A stretch of DNA of 64,000 bases from Solirubrobacterales bacterium. GTDB lineage: Bacteria > Actinomycetota > Thermoleophilia > Solirubrobacterales > Solirubrobacteraceae. The position numbers and the translations under genes were made by a program. Below the pieces are notes generated by a model that did no database searches, had not been told where the DNA came from, and was given only the letters and a program-made list of their open reading frames with translations. The stretch covers positions 1-64,000 of the forward strand of contig JAOPZS010000084.1 of NCBI GenBank assembly GCA_025963965.1, written 5' to 3'. Position 1 is the first letter of the stretch, and each line of letters starts with the position of its first letter. This document shows positions 8,637 to 16,607 of the stretch, piece by piece.

Positions 8637-9869
8637 ATGCATTCGCGCCGCACCGACATCCTTCGTGAGCTTCAGGCCCCTGACGAGGCGACGCTCGTCT
8701 TCAACAGCTTCGGCCTCGGAGGCCGCCTTGAGCCCGAGCACGCCGCTGCGTTTCAGGCCGCAACGATCGCTCGCGCCGTGCTCGCCGACAACGTGCCCGA
8801 AGACGTACGCGACAACTTCGAGCGCACACGCAAGCTGCACCTTCACGGCGTACTGGAGTACGAGTTCTTCACGGCGGCCGGCGATTACGCGTTGCTCGTG
8901 CTCGAGGGCGCCCTCCGGGTGCGGTTCCTCGCACTCTACAGCGACGGCATCCCGCTGATGCGCGGAGACGCCGAGGAGCTGCTCCACCCGGAGACATTCG
9001 AGGACGTGCTCGCTGCCCGTGGCGCCCGGCTGAGAGGAGGCGACGGTTCGACCCATCGGCTACCGCTGAGCGCGGACGCTCTGCTCGCATGGGCTCGACG
9101 CGAGCAGCTGCTCGCCGGCACACGAGTGAAGATCATCGAGGGCATCCTGACCGAAGGTCGCAATCACGCCGCCCACCCCGTCGGGCACGCGATCAACACG
9201 CCCGTGGACTCCGCGCGAACCCTTGGCGACGTCGCCGAGACCATCAACAAGCTATGGGGTCACGACACGCCGGGAGGACGCCTCTTTCCCGGCCCAGTAG
9301 CGCGCCAGCCAAAGGTCGCCGCTGTAGCACCGGACGGCAGCGGCGGCTGCCAAATGCGTCTCGAGCAAGTCCATGAAGCCGACGAGGGCGAGCGCGTCTT
9401 CAACTACGCAGTGTTCCTCGCCGTCGAGGCCGAGCGGCTGATCGAGCCTCGCCGGGGCAGTATTGGCTTCGCGTCCGTGCCGGGCTTCCAGACCACCCGG
9501 TTCCCTTGCGAGCGGATCTGGGAGGGCAACTGGGACGACTTGACGCGAGCCATCGAGAATGGCTCGTTCTCGGGATTGGGCGACATCGCCGATCACCTCG
9601 ACCGGGTCTTTCTCATCCGCGTGGGTCAAGGACAAATCGACCTAGCATGCTCACCCGCTGATCTGCTCGCCCTTGAGGAGCAGCCTCGGCCGGTGGTACG
9701 CAGTCACAGCCGACGCGCCCCTGGATGCCTGGGTACACATCCGCGACCACGAGCCCGACATCGCCGGCGGCAGAGAGATCTGCCCCGAGTGCTTTGTCAA
9801 GATCACTGCGAGACGTGTACCGACCGATCAAGCGATCGCAATCGCCCGCTACTCCTCACGCAGTCGTAG
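8637..9869 (+). CDS. HEPN-like putative RNase protein, probably frameshifted near its 3' end
   Basis: A protein of about 410 aa with no close family I can name. Residues 175-180 (RNHAAH, within LTEGRNHAAHP) match the R-x4-H catalytic motif of HEPN ribonucleases, set between helices as in abortive-infection HEPN proteins. From about nt 9690 the frame becomes arginine-rich and implausible, whereas the +1 frame (9673-9906) continues with normal composition (WYAVTADAPLDAWVHIRD) and ends in a GTGA overlap with the next gene. The true product therefore probably spans 8637-9906 with one frameshift, either mutation, assembly error or recoding. It is the first gene after attachment-like copy 1 and heads a nuclease-rich cassette. 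RNase activity is inference from one motif. Confidence 0.6.
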   Translation: MHSRRTDILRELQAPDEATLVFNSFGLGGRLEPEHAAAFQAATIARAVLADNVPEDVRDNFERTRKLHLHGVLEYEFFTAAGDYALLVLEGALRVRFLALYSDGIPLMRGDAEELLHPETFEDVLAARGARLRGGDGSTHRLPLSADALLAWARREQLLAGTRVKIIEGILTEGRNHAAHPVGHAINTPVDSARTLGDVAETINKLWGHDTPGGRLFPGPVARQPKVAAVAPDGSGGCQMRLEQVHEADEGERVFNYAVFLAVEAERLIEPRRGSIGFASVPGFQTTRFPCERIWEGNWDDLTRAIENGSFSGLGDIADHLDRVFLIRVGQGQIDLACSPADLLALEEQPRPVVRSHSRRAPGCLGTHPRPRARHRRRQRDLPRVLCQDHCETCTDRSSDRNRPLLLTQS

Positions 9870-9906
9870 CGACCATGATGCAGCCAGATCAACACCGCAG
9901 TCGTGA
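9673..9906 (+). CDS. In-frame continuation (C-terminal part) of the HEPN-like gene
   Basis: This +1 frame has normal amino-acid composition (WYAVTADAPLDAWVHIRDHE, then a CPEC pair) and closes with a TGA that overlaps the GTG of the next gene (GTGA at 9903-9906). A TAG at 9643-9645 blocks it further upstream and there is no good start, only a TTG at 9673. I read it as the displaced C-terminus of the preceding gene rather than a separate gene. The CPEC motif could be half of a metal site. Confidence 0.45.
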   Translation: MRSSLGRWYAVTADAPLDAWVHIRDHEPDIAGGREICPECFVKITARRVPTDQAIAIARYSSRSRSDHDAARSTPQS

Positions 9907-10403
9907 CTCCTAACCCAGACTCGGCACGACTACGCGAGCTGCTCGGAGAGGTGAAGCTGCTCGCACGCGAGTATTACCTTCTCACCGGCCGCCCGCTTGG
10001 AGTGACCGGCGAGATGGCCGAGTACGAAGCAGCGCGCATCCTCGGCCTGAAGCTCGCTGTCGTACGCCAAAACGGATACGACGCGATCCGCAAAACGCCC
10101 GACGGAGACCAACTCCTAGAGATCAAGGGTCGCTGTGTACCTGGCGGCAGGGGCTCACAGCGCGTCGGCGCGATCAACCTGGAAGGTGCGTGGGAAGCCG
10201 TGCTCCTAGTTCTGCTCGACGAGGAGTTCAACGCAACCGAAATCTATGAAGCAGACCGCGAGGCGATCATCGAGGCGCTTCAGCGCCCAGGCTCTAAGGC
10301 CCGAAACGACCGGGGCCAGCTCGGCGTATCGCAGTTCAAGGCCGCCGGACGACGGATCTGGCCGATGGGCCACGATCAGCGCGCGTTGGCCTCCTCCGGC
10401 TGA
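9903..10403 (+). CDS. Putative PD-(D/E)XK nuclease-like protein (DUF6998-like)
   Basis: A 166-aa cytoplasmic protein. It shows a nuclease-like core: AEYEAARILGL, then GYD (Asp60) and LLEIKGR (E73-x-K75), the spacing of a PD-(D/E)XK site. The pattern AEYEAA...GYDA...EIKGR is one I associate with the uncharacterised DUF6998 family; that assignment is from memory. The GTG start overlaps the stop of the preceding frame by four bases, which suggests translational coupling. With the HEPN-like gene before it and the Mrr-like gene after it, a role in DNA or RNA defence is plausible but unproven. Confidence 0.6.
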   Translation: MTPNPDSARLRELLGEVKLLAREYYLLTGRPLGVTGEMAEYEAARILGLKLAVVRQNGYDAIRKTPDGDQLLEIKGRCVPGGRGSQRVGAINLEGAWEAVLLVLLDEEFNATEIYEADREAIIEALQRPGSKARNDRGQLGVSQFKAAGRRIWPMGHDQRALASSG

Positions 10404-10530
10404 GTTCTGCGCTGGGGAGGGGGAGGGTCCCGCCGCTGACCGGCTGCTCCCATCCGGTCGGCCGGCACCCGATGCCAGCCGACAGGCCCTCAGAAGTTCC
10501 GGTGCTCGCCGCGTCTACACTCGACCCAAC

Positions 10531-11658
10531 ATGAGCGACCCGTTCCTTGACCGACTCATCGACTGGAAAGACTTCGAGCTGTTCATCCACGACGTCTACG
10601 CCGAGGACGAGCAACTCAGCGTCGAGCACGACGTCACGGTCACCGGCAAATCGGGTGCCAAGCGCCAGATCGACGTGCGTTTCACCCACCACGTCAAAGG
10701 CCACACCTACACGACCGTGATCGAGTGCAAGCGCTGGAAGGAGCCGGTCACCCGAGAGCGGATCGACGTTCTCGCCTCCACGATCGAGGACACCGGCGCC
10801 GCGAAGGGCGTGATGTTCACGACCACCGGCTACGAGGAGGGCGCACAACGCTACGCGGCGGCGAAGAACATTGACCTTTTCTTGGTCCGCGACCTAACAG
10901 ACCAAGAGTGGGGCCTGCCCGGCCGCGTGGTGTGGCTGTACCTGCAGATCTACGCCGCAGAGACCCGCGACATCGCAATGCCAGGCGCGCAGCTGATCAC
11001 CACCGATCCCAACCCTCCGACCAACATTTCCCTGGACTTCGTAATCGCGCCCGACCGCCCGGAGGACCCGAGCTTGACCCTCTACGACACGATCGACGGG
11101 AGCGCCGGACCGAACCTCCTCACGGTCCTCAACGAAGCGCGCAACGCGACGCTTGCCCAACTGCCCCCGCAAGTCGGTCTGCTCGACGACGGCGCGGACA
11201 CAAGCCGCTCCTACATCATCCCGCTCGTGATCGACCTGGCCAGCGCCCGGCACCGCGACCTGCAACGTCCGTTCGGGATCGTGCGCCTGGCGCAGATCAC
11301 TGGTGAGCTGCACGTTCACATCAGCCAGTCACGGATGGAGTTCGACAGAGGAGCGCAACATGACCTCGCTCTCGCGCTCGAGAACTACCTAACCCGGCAG
11401 CGCAACATCGTCACCCGCGCAAGCGCCGGCGGCCCGCTAGCCGTCGCCGAACTGACCGACACCGCTCCTCCCGCCCCAGAGGAAGATGTGCTGCAGAATG
11501 GTACGGTGTTGCCAGTCATCACCGAGCCGTGGGTCAGTATCGGCAAAGCGCTCACCAACGCGCAGCGGCTCAAGACGGCCACCGTCAACATTCGGACCGA
11601 GGACTCGACCGCCCCGGCGGCCGGACCCGACACCCAGCAGCAAGACGGCGAGGCCTAA
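10531..11658 (+). CDS. Mrr-like restriction endonuclease-type protein
   Basis: A 375-aa protein whose N-terminal 130 residues form a restriction-endonuclease-like domain. These include GAKRQIDVRF (Asp48), VIECKRW (E65-C-K67) and the helix TRERIDVLASTIEDTGAAKG, followed by GVMFTTTGYEEGAQRYA, as in Mrr-type nucleases. The C-terminal 240 residues are not recognised. The frame is open back to 10246, but that part overlaps the previous gene; ATG 10531 just precedes the domain. It lies 127 bp after the DUF6998-like gene on the same strand. Mrr proteins usually cut modified DNA; whether this one does is unknown. Confidence 0.75.
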   Translation: MSDPFLDRLIDWKDFELFIHDVYAEDEQLSVEHDVTVTGKSGAKRQIDVRFTHHVKGHTYTTVIECKRWKEPVTRERIDVLASTIEDTGAAKGVMFTTTGYEEGAQRYAAAKNIDLFLVRDLTDQEWGLPGRVVWLYLQIYAAETRDIAMPGAQLITTDPNPPTNISLDFVIAPDRPEDPSLTLYDTIDGSAGPNLLTVLNEARNATLAQLPPQVGLLDDGADTSRSYIIPLVIDLASARHRDLQRPFGIVRLAQITGELHVHISQSRMEFDRGAQHDLALALENYLTRQRNIVTRASAGGPLAVAELTDTAPPAPEEDVLQNGTVLPVITEPWVSIGKALTNAQRLKTATVNIRTEDSTAPAAGPDTQQQDGEA

Positions 11659-11821
11659 GCGTCGGTCACGGCTGAGTCACGATTGCCGTCTCTGGTATCG
11701 GCTCGGCCGATCGCAACGGGCTCGGTAACGAGGAGCTTATAGTTCGTCCTTCACTGTCCACTGTTCTCATTCTTCTTGGGAGCCTCCGTGCGTGGGAATC
11801 GTGCTCACCGTGGCGCTGAGC

Positions 11822-13408
11822 TCAGCCTGGGGGCTCGGTCGGGATCTCATCCACGAACACTTCAAAGTTCATCGCGCGCAGCCGCTTCACAGTCTGGCGC
11901 AGAGCGATCTTTGAGAAGAACGGAAGCGCGGCGGCCGGGCGTTTGCTCGGCGTCGATGCCTTCGTAATCAGGCCGAGCACGACGGGCAGGCTCGCCGATT
12001 TCGGCGGCTCGGTGATCAGAGCCGCGAGTGTCGCGTCGGTTTCGCTCAGTTTTCCGCGCAGAGCGACTCGAAACGCGGGCTCCTCGAGCAGTGCTTCGCC
12101 GGAGACGGAGGCTTGCGCGAACAGGTGGCTCAACGGCGCGGAGCCACCCTTGCGTCGCTTCACATGAATGAAGTGGCCTCGTGGCGAGAACAGATCACAG
12201 GGCTCGATCGCCGACAGCCCGGGCAGCCGGATCAGGCGCTGGTCAAGCAGGGCCAGCGCCCGATCGTTGGCCGCCCGCGCGTTGTACTGGCCCTCGTTCT
12301 CTGTCCGCCGGGCTGCCGGCAGGTCCAAGCCTGACGAGCTCAGTTCGCGCGCGAAGTCGTCCACTCCCTTCGCGAAGTTACGCTGAACCCGATACCACTG
12401 ACCGTTGTCGAGTACGAGCGTCTCCGAGCCGCTTCTGCGCTCGTGGTGGAGACACTCCCAGAGCGACCAGCGGTCGATCTCGTCACCGTTGTCGTCGACG
12501 CCGATCACTTTGAAGTAACGCAGCTTCTCGTTGGCTTCCGCGCCGCTCATGGCTCTAGGGATCGCGTGGCGAAGTAGGGACGAGTCGGGCTCCACTAGCA
12601 CCAAGCCACCGAGCGGGGGGTAGGTGCGGAACTGAACGATCTCCCCCGTGACGAGCTCAGGCGGGAACAGGTCGAAGTCGGGAAACCGTCGTTCGCCGAG
12701 CCGGGTTGCGGCCGCCTCGTCCAGCGTGCTCACCTTCGTGGGATCGACGATCTCCTCGACGTTGTCGATCCACGGGTAGTGCGTCCGGTAGCCCGTCTTT
12801 TTGTACTCCCGTAGAAGGGCGGTGCAGATGCGGCCCAACGCCGAGACGCTCAGCTCGGCCGTTAGCCGAACCGCGTCCCGCCCCTCGATGCGCTTGCCCA
12901 ACGCCGGATCGCCCACTGCCCCGGCGAGCGAGGTCACCAGATCCCGTTCGATGTCGAGCTCGAGCGCCTCCACGCCCGACAGCCTGGAGACCTGGCGTTG
13001 CGTGTGAAGCGCGTATTCGTTGAAGCTTCTCGCCTGAGCTCCACGGAGTTGGGCTGGGTCCGCCGCATTGAGCGCCACACGCAGCCCGAACCGTCGCACA
13101 TAGGCGGCGGGGTCCAGCAGGTGCCGTCCCTGGCCGAACGCGATCGCAAACCACCGCCGGCTCGTCCGCAACAGCAGCACCGCGCTCGACGTCCGGGTGC
13201 GCTCAGCGACCGGAGGCTCGGTCACCGGGGCCAGCAGACGGACCCACGGCGGTTCCCGGTCATCTACCTGGGCGACATACAGCGTCGCGGTAGTACGCCC
13301 TGCGCGCACGGCATGCTCGCGGTATTCATTCGGCTCGACGCGCAGCGCATCCGTCGCGGCGGTGACGGTGTCCTTGAGTAGGTAGACGGTGATCGTCTCC
13401 GTGCCCAC
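11822..13408 (-). CDS. DUF6119 / TIGR04141-like sporadically distributed protein
   Basis: A 528-aa protein that I recognise as resembling the sporadically distributed TIGR04141 (DUF6119) family: an N-terminal ITVYLLKD strand, a central FGQGRHLLDPAAYVRRFGLR segment, a GQWYRV region and a C-terminal SFKALPFFSKIAL-like end (here ALPFFSKIALRQTVKRLRAM). The function is unknown, though the family often sits in mobile and defence loci. The GTG start at 13406-13408 has TAGGCT six bases upstream and no ribosome site, so it is probably leaderless. It is convergent with the Mrr-like gene and ends the cassette before attachment-like copy 2. Confidence 0.7.
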   Translation of the reverse strand: MGTETITVYLLKDTVTAATDALRVEPNEYREHAVRAGRTTATLYVAQVDDREPPWVRLLAPVTEPPVAERTRTSSAVLLLRTSRRWFAIAFGQGRHLLDPAAYVRRFGLRVALNAADPAQLRGAQARSFNEYALHTQRQVSRLSGVEALELDIERDLVTSLAGAVGDPALGKRIEGRDAVRLTAELSVSALGRICTALLREYKKTGYRTHYPWIDNVEEIVDPTKVSTLDEAAATRLGERRFPDFDLFPPELVTGEIVQFRTYPPLGGLVLVEPDSSLLRHAIPRAMSGAEANEKLRYFKVIGVDDNGDEIDRWSLWECLHHERRSGSETLVLDNGQWYRVQRNFAKGVDDFARELSSSGLDLPAARRTENEGQYNARAANDRALALLDQRLIRLPGLSAIEPCDLFSPRGHFIHVKRRKGGSAPLSHLFAQASVSGEALLEEPAFRVALRGKLSETDATLAALITEPPKSASLPVVLGLITKASTPSKRPAAALPFFSKIALRQTVKRLRAMNFEVFVDEIPTEPPG

Positions 13409-13519
13409 TTCACGAGCCTATTCGAATGCTCGGATTCAGCACGCTCCGTGCGTGCAGCCGATCCGGCGGGAAGGCCGTTTCGATGGCGCTGCGGTCTATT
13501 GAGAGGTATGGAGTGGAAG

Positions 13520-13790
13520 CATCCGTTGCCACGCCGTTGCCACGGTCCGCCTGCCGGAACACGGGTGCCGCCTCGCGTTGGCGGGATTCCGTCGATTTCC
13601 GGCCACTTCTCATGCGCTCGAGTGGACTCGAACCACCACGGGCCGTTATGCCCACAAGGCCTCAACCACGTACACGCTCGCAAGATGCTTACAGGAGCGT
13701 CCAGATCGTCAAGTTAGCGCGGTTGGGCGGACGCATCGGACGCGTATGGAGGAGCGAGTGTTGTCACGGTGTTGCCACGATTTTGCGCAC
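13520..13790. repeat. Attachment-site-like repeat, copy 2 (core 13612-13640)
   Basis: The 29-bp core of copy 1 recurs identically, with about 57 nt of tRNA 3'-like sequence and similar flanks: CCGTTGCCACGGTCCGCCTG to the left, and GCGGACGCATCGGACGC then GTTGTCACG/GTTGCCACG to the right. The copies differ by scattered substitutions and small indels, so this is not a recent duplication. Reading frames through it give SGLEPPRA or DSNHHGP strings, which are antisense translation of the T-arm and not protein. The 555 bp between the flanking genes (13409-13964) hold nothing else I can support. Confidence 0.65.
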
Positions 13791-13950
13791 GAGAGGGGCC
13801 GCCGACTCTGAGGCTGCGCTCCTGGGGCGCGCGTAGTTCCTGGATCGGCAGCCAGCAGCCCGAGCGCGAGACGTCGAATCAGGGACGGCCGGCGTTCCCC
13901 AGGGCGCCCTCGGTCTCCACGCGACAGATTCAAGCTGTCAAAACCCTGGG

Positions 13951-13964
13951 TAGGATGGGCGTCC
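13951..13964 (+). promoter_or_regulatory. Leaderless promoter -10 box of the 13965 gene
   Basis: TAGGAT (13951-13956) lies eight bases before the ATG at 13965 and there is no ribosome site. The spacing is that of an actinobacterial leaderless transcript whose first base is at or next to the start codon. No convincing -35 box is seen. Confidence 0.5.
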
Positions 13965-15635
13965 ATGGGCGAGGGGGATGCCGAGGACGAGTCCATCGTG
14001 CTGAACGAAGCGCAGCTTGGTGCGATTGCAGTCCAGCTCGCGCTCGACTTCCCGACGTGGATCGAGCGCCGAATCGAGCGCGTCAGTTATCTCGACCGCT
14101 CCACGGTGTCTGTCTCGGAGGGCGTCATGTTCAGGCTGCCCGAGCCGGAGTTTTTTGCCGCGGCGAGCCGGCCGGAGTGGGGTACGCGGATTTTCGCTCC
14201 TCTCGACCTGCTGAGCAAGGACTCTCTGGCAGGCCTTGACGGCTATCGCCCGGACGGCAGCCCCGTACCGATTCTGCCATACGCCCGGAGCGCACGTCTG
14301 GCGAACGCCGGCGTCGGGGGCTTCCTCGTTGGCAAAGCGCTGATGGCCCTCGGGAAGCCGCTTGACCACGCGAGCCAACGAACTGTGCAGGCGATTGTGA
14401 CGGCAACCGCACGACGAGCAAAGCCTCTCGCGCGCGTCGCTCTCCAGGACCCCAACCTCCAACTTCGCCGCATCTTTGAAAACGAGGATCCGATCGAAGG
14501 GCTACTCCGGGAGCTCGCGAGCTCGGTCATGATGCTCGTCCCAGTCGACTACGAACCTGGCGAGGAACACGTCTACCGCTACAGCTACGGCCAGACCATG
14601 GAGCAGCCCCGCGCTCTGATCCGGCTCGCCGAACGCGCGGTCCACAAAGATCTCGAGGTCAAACACGAGCCGCTAGCCATCGGCTGGAGCCGGAGCTACC
14701 ACTTCGAAGTCGATGTGCCCGCCGAGGTTTACGTTGCCCGTGCGCAGCTCTTCGGCATTTACGACTTGCAGACCGAGCAAACACCTGCGCCGATCGCCGA
14801 AGCTGACGGTGGACCCGTTGTCGACCTGCACGCCACCCGGCCCACCCAGCTTGCGCTCGACGACGGGAGCGCGATCAAACCGGTGACGCGCCCGCCCGTC
14901 CTTCCGCCGCTGCCCACCCGGAGGGCTACGGACAGCTACCTAGATTCCGCAGAGAAGTCGCGACCAACACCTACCCAGCGTTCCGACACGGGCATCGCAA
15001 AGATCCGGTTCCGGCTCGAGCCGAACGGGACGTTCCTCGCAACGATGCTCGTTGCGTGTCTCACAGCAGTTCTACTGTTGCTCGCGAGGGGCCGCCTGCG
15101 TCAGCTCGACGGTCAGACGGACGCGGCGCTGCTGCTCGCGCTCCCAATCCTGACGCTCGGGTACATGACTCGCCCCGGAGAGCACCGGTTCGCGACGCGA
15201 CTGCTCGTCGGGATCCGCGGCGCGTCCCTGATCGTTGGCGTCTGCGCACTTGCTCTCGCCTGGGTGCTCGCCAGCGGGGCCGTCACCCATCAGGGTCCGG
15301 GCGCTCTGAGGTACGAATGTGGTGCGGGCGTAACGGACCTCCCGCCGCACAAGGCCGCCGGCCAGTCCTGGGCCCGTACACGAGATCCGGATAGCGTCCA
15401 CATGGACTGCCACGCGACCCGTACCGGGAAAGGGTCGACGAAGGTACGTCCTTGGGCGCAAGCTACCGCCGACGCCGCGGCCTACGTGGCAGTTGCGCTC
15501 GCGATCTGGTTGCTCTCCGGGTGGCTGATCAGCCTCCTCTGGGCGCGCGGACCCCTCAAACCGGAGCCTCAACGGGAACCTGATGACGAACGCAGGCGGC
15601 ATCCCGTGACCGGCAGCGCCGGGGGAGGCGTCTAG
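13965..15635 (+). CDS. Unrecognised membrane protein with large N-terminal soluble domain
   Basis: A 556-aa protein of no recognised family. Residues 1-350 are soluble and mixed alpha/beta, with a Pro/Thr-rich linker around 300-345. The C-terminal third has about four hydrophobic helices (FLATMLVACLTAVLLLLARG; AALLLALPILTLGYM; GASLIVGVCALALAWVLA; AAAYVAVALAIWLLSGWLIS) with a two-cysteine loop (YECGAG to DCHAT) between helices three and four. The start follows a leaderless-type -10 box. It is the first gene right of attachment-like copy 2, and a 66-aa gene follows after 10 bp, probably co-transcribed. The function is unknown. Confidence 0.65.
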   Translation: MGEGDAEDESIVLNEAQLGAIAVQLALDFPTWIERRIERVSYLDRSTVSVSEGVMFRLPEPEFFAAASRPEWGTRIFAPLDLLSKDSLAGLDGYRPDGSPVPILPYARSARLANAGVGGFLVGKALMALGKPLDHASQRTVQAIVTATARRAKPLARVALQDPNLQLRRIFENEDPIEGLLRELASSVMMLVPVDYEPGEEHVYRYSYGQTMEQPRALIRLAERAVHKDLEVKHEPLAIGWSRSYHFEVDVPAEVYVARAQLFGIYDLQTEQTPAPIAEADGGPVVDLHATRPTQLALDDGSAIKPVTRPPVLPPLPTRRATDSYLDSAEKSRPTPTQRSDTGIAKIRFRLEPNGTFLATMLVACLTAVLLLLARGRLRQLDGQTDAALLLALPILTLGYMTRPGEHRFATRLLVGIRGASLIVGVCALALAWVLASGAVTHQGPGALRYECGAGVTDLPPHKAAGQSWARTRDPDSVHMDCHATRTGKGSTKVRPWAQATADAAAYVAVALAIWLLSGWLISLLWARGPLKPEPQREPDDERRRHPVTGSAGGGV

Positions 15636-15645
15636 AATCCAACAT

Positions 15646-15846
15646 ATGCAGATCTCAGCCCACACGAAGGCGCCAGCCACACCGATCCTCGGCAGCGGGA
15701 CGGTAAGTGCCGGATTGGTAGTTCCCAGCGCCACGGGCGTGGCGTTTCCTGTCCAGAAGCGGTATACGCCTGAGCAGGTCAACGAGCTTTTGACCGATGA
15801 GGCGATACGCATCGTCTCGGAGAAACTCGCCAAAGAACCGGCCTGA
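15646..15846 (+). CDS. Small hypothetical protein (66 aa)
   Basis: A 66-aa protein beginning 10 bp after the membrane-protein gene on the same strand, so probably in its operon. The N-terminal half is Gly/Ser/Val-rich and the C-terminal half (YTPEQVNELLTDEAIRIVSE) forms a likely amphipathic helix. No family is recognised. A hairpin begins 16 bp after its stop. The composition is coding-like, and no better frame overlaps. Confidence 0.5.
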   Translation: MQISAHTKAPATPILGSGTVSAGLVVPSATGVAFPVQKRYTPEQVNELLTDEAIRIVSEKLAKEPA

Positions 15847-15861
15847 CCGGCCGCTTTCCGT

Positions 15862-15881
15862 CCGCGTAGATCCCTACGCGG
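15862..15881 (+). terminator. Hairpin after the 66-aa gene
   Basis: CCGCGTAG and its exact complement CTACGCGG form an 8-bp stem with a 4-nt loop, starting 16 bp downstream of the 66-aa stop codon. There is no U-tract. It is a probable end of the two-gene transcript. Confidence 0.45.
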
Positions 15882-16105
15882 CGAACTCCTTCGTCGCCGC
15901 ACGACCAGGCCGCACAGAGCGCCTGGGGTGAAACCCTGCTGGCGATCCACGCCCCACGCTGCGCAAGCGCTTCTCCAAGCTTGGAGTAACGGGCACGCGG
16001 ATCCCGATGTCGCGGCGGGCTCTCAGCGGGTGCTGCTGGCTGAGCTGATCGCGCTCGTCCCGCAGGATGCGTGCGGTCGCCGCGACCAAAGATCGAGAGG
16101 GTAGC

Positions 16106-16330
16106 GTGATCGCAGTAGGCGGCAAAGGCGTCCGTTCCCTCGACCAGAGCGAGATCAGCGGCTTCGTGCAGACCACCGGTTTGGCGGTTCGGCTGGACGT
16201 GGCGGTCAACCGATGGGTCGGACAGGCGGATCACGCTCGCCGACGAGATCGCAGAGCACGCTCGCAGGATCGTACGCAGGCGAGTCGCCATCCAGCCGCA
16301 ATTGCAGGCGCGGGACGCACACTTGACCAG
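16106..16330 (+). pseudogene. Decayed paralogue of the 119-aa gene at 32860
   Basis: From GTGATCGCAGT onward the DNA aligns with the intact gene at 32860-33219. Both encode MIAV, then a Leu-Asp-x-x-x-Ile-Ser-Gly-Phe-x-Gln-Thr stretch. One extra T (GGTTTGG against GGCTGG) then shifts the frame, after which similarity continues at DNA level through AACCGATGG and GATCACxCTxGxCGAxGAGAT. No intact product is possible. About 200 bp can be matched by eye; the 3' half of the gene is missing or unrecognisable. From here to 16607 I see no other gene. Confidence 0.65.
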
Positions 16331-16607
16331 GAAGTCGAAAGTGGGTCCGATACGGCTGCGCGGGGCCACAGTCTCTCCTCGCGCCGGGTGCGCCGCCTTC
16401 GTCGGCGGTGACGGCACCGCCCGCTTGACCCGCTGTGGCGGCGTGCTCCCGCGTCACGCGCTCGGCATCGCAACATCGGCACGGCATACGTGTTGTGCGT
16501 ATCCCGAACGGATGTTTCGATCGACCAGGAGCGACGGGCTGCCGGCCCTGCCCCAGCGCGCAAAGAGAGCCCGCCATTCGCCTTCCGTCCTTGTGGCGCT
16601 GCGGGGT

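Noticed and set aside
8197-8958. Open frame with DSNHHGP across attachment-like copy 1 (also SGLEPPRA at copy 2)
   Set aside because: These strings are the translated antisense of a tRNA T-arm and occur wherever such a core is present; they are not protein.
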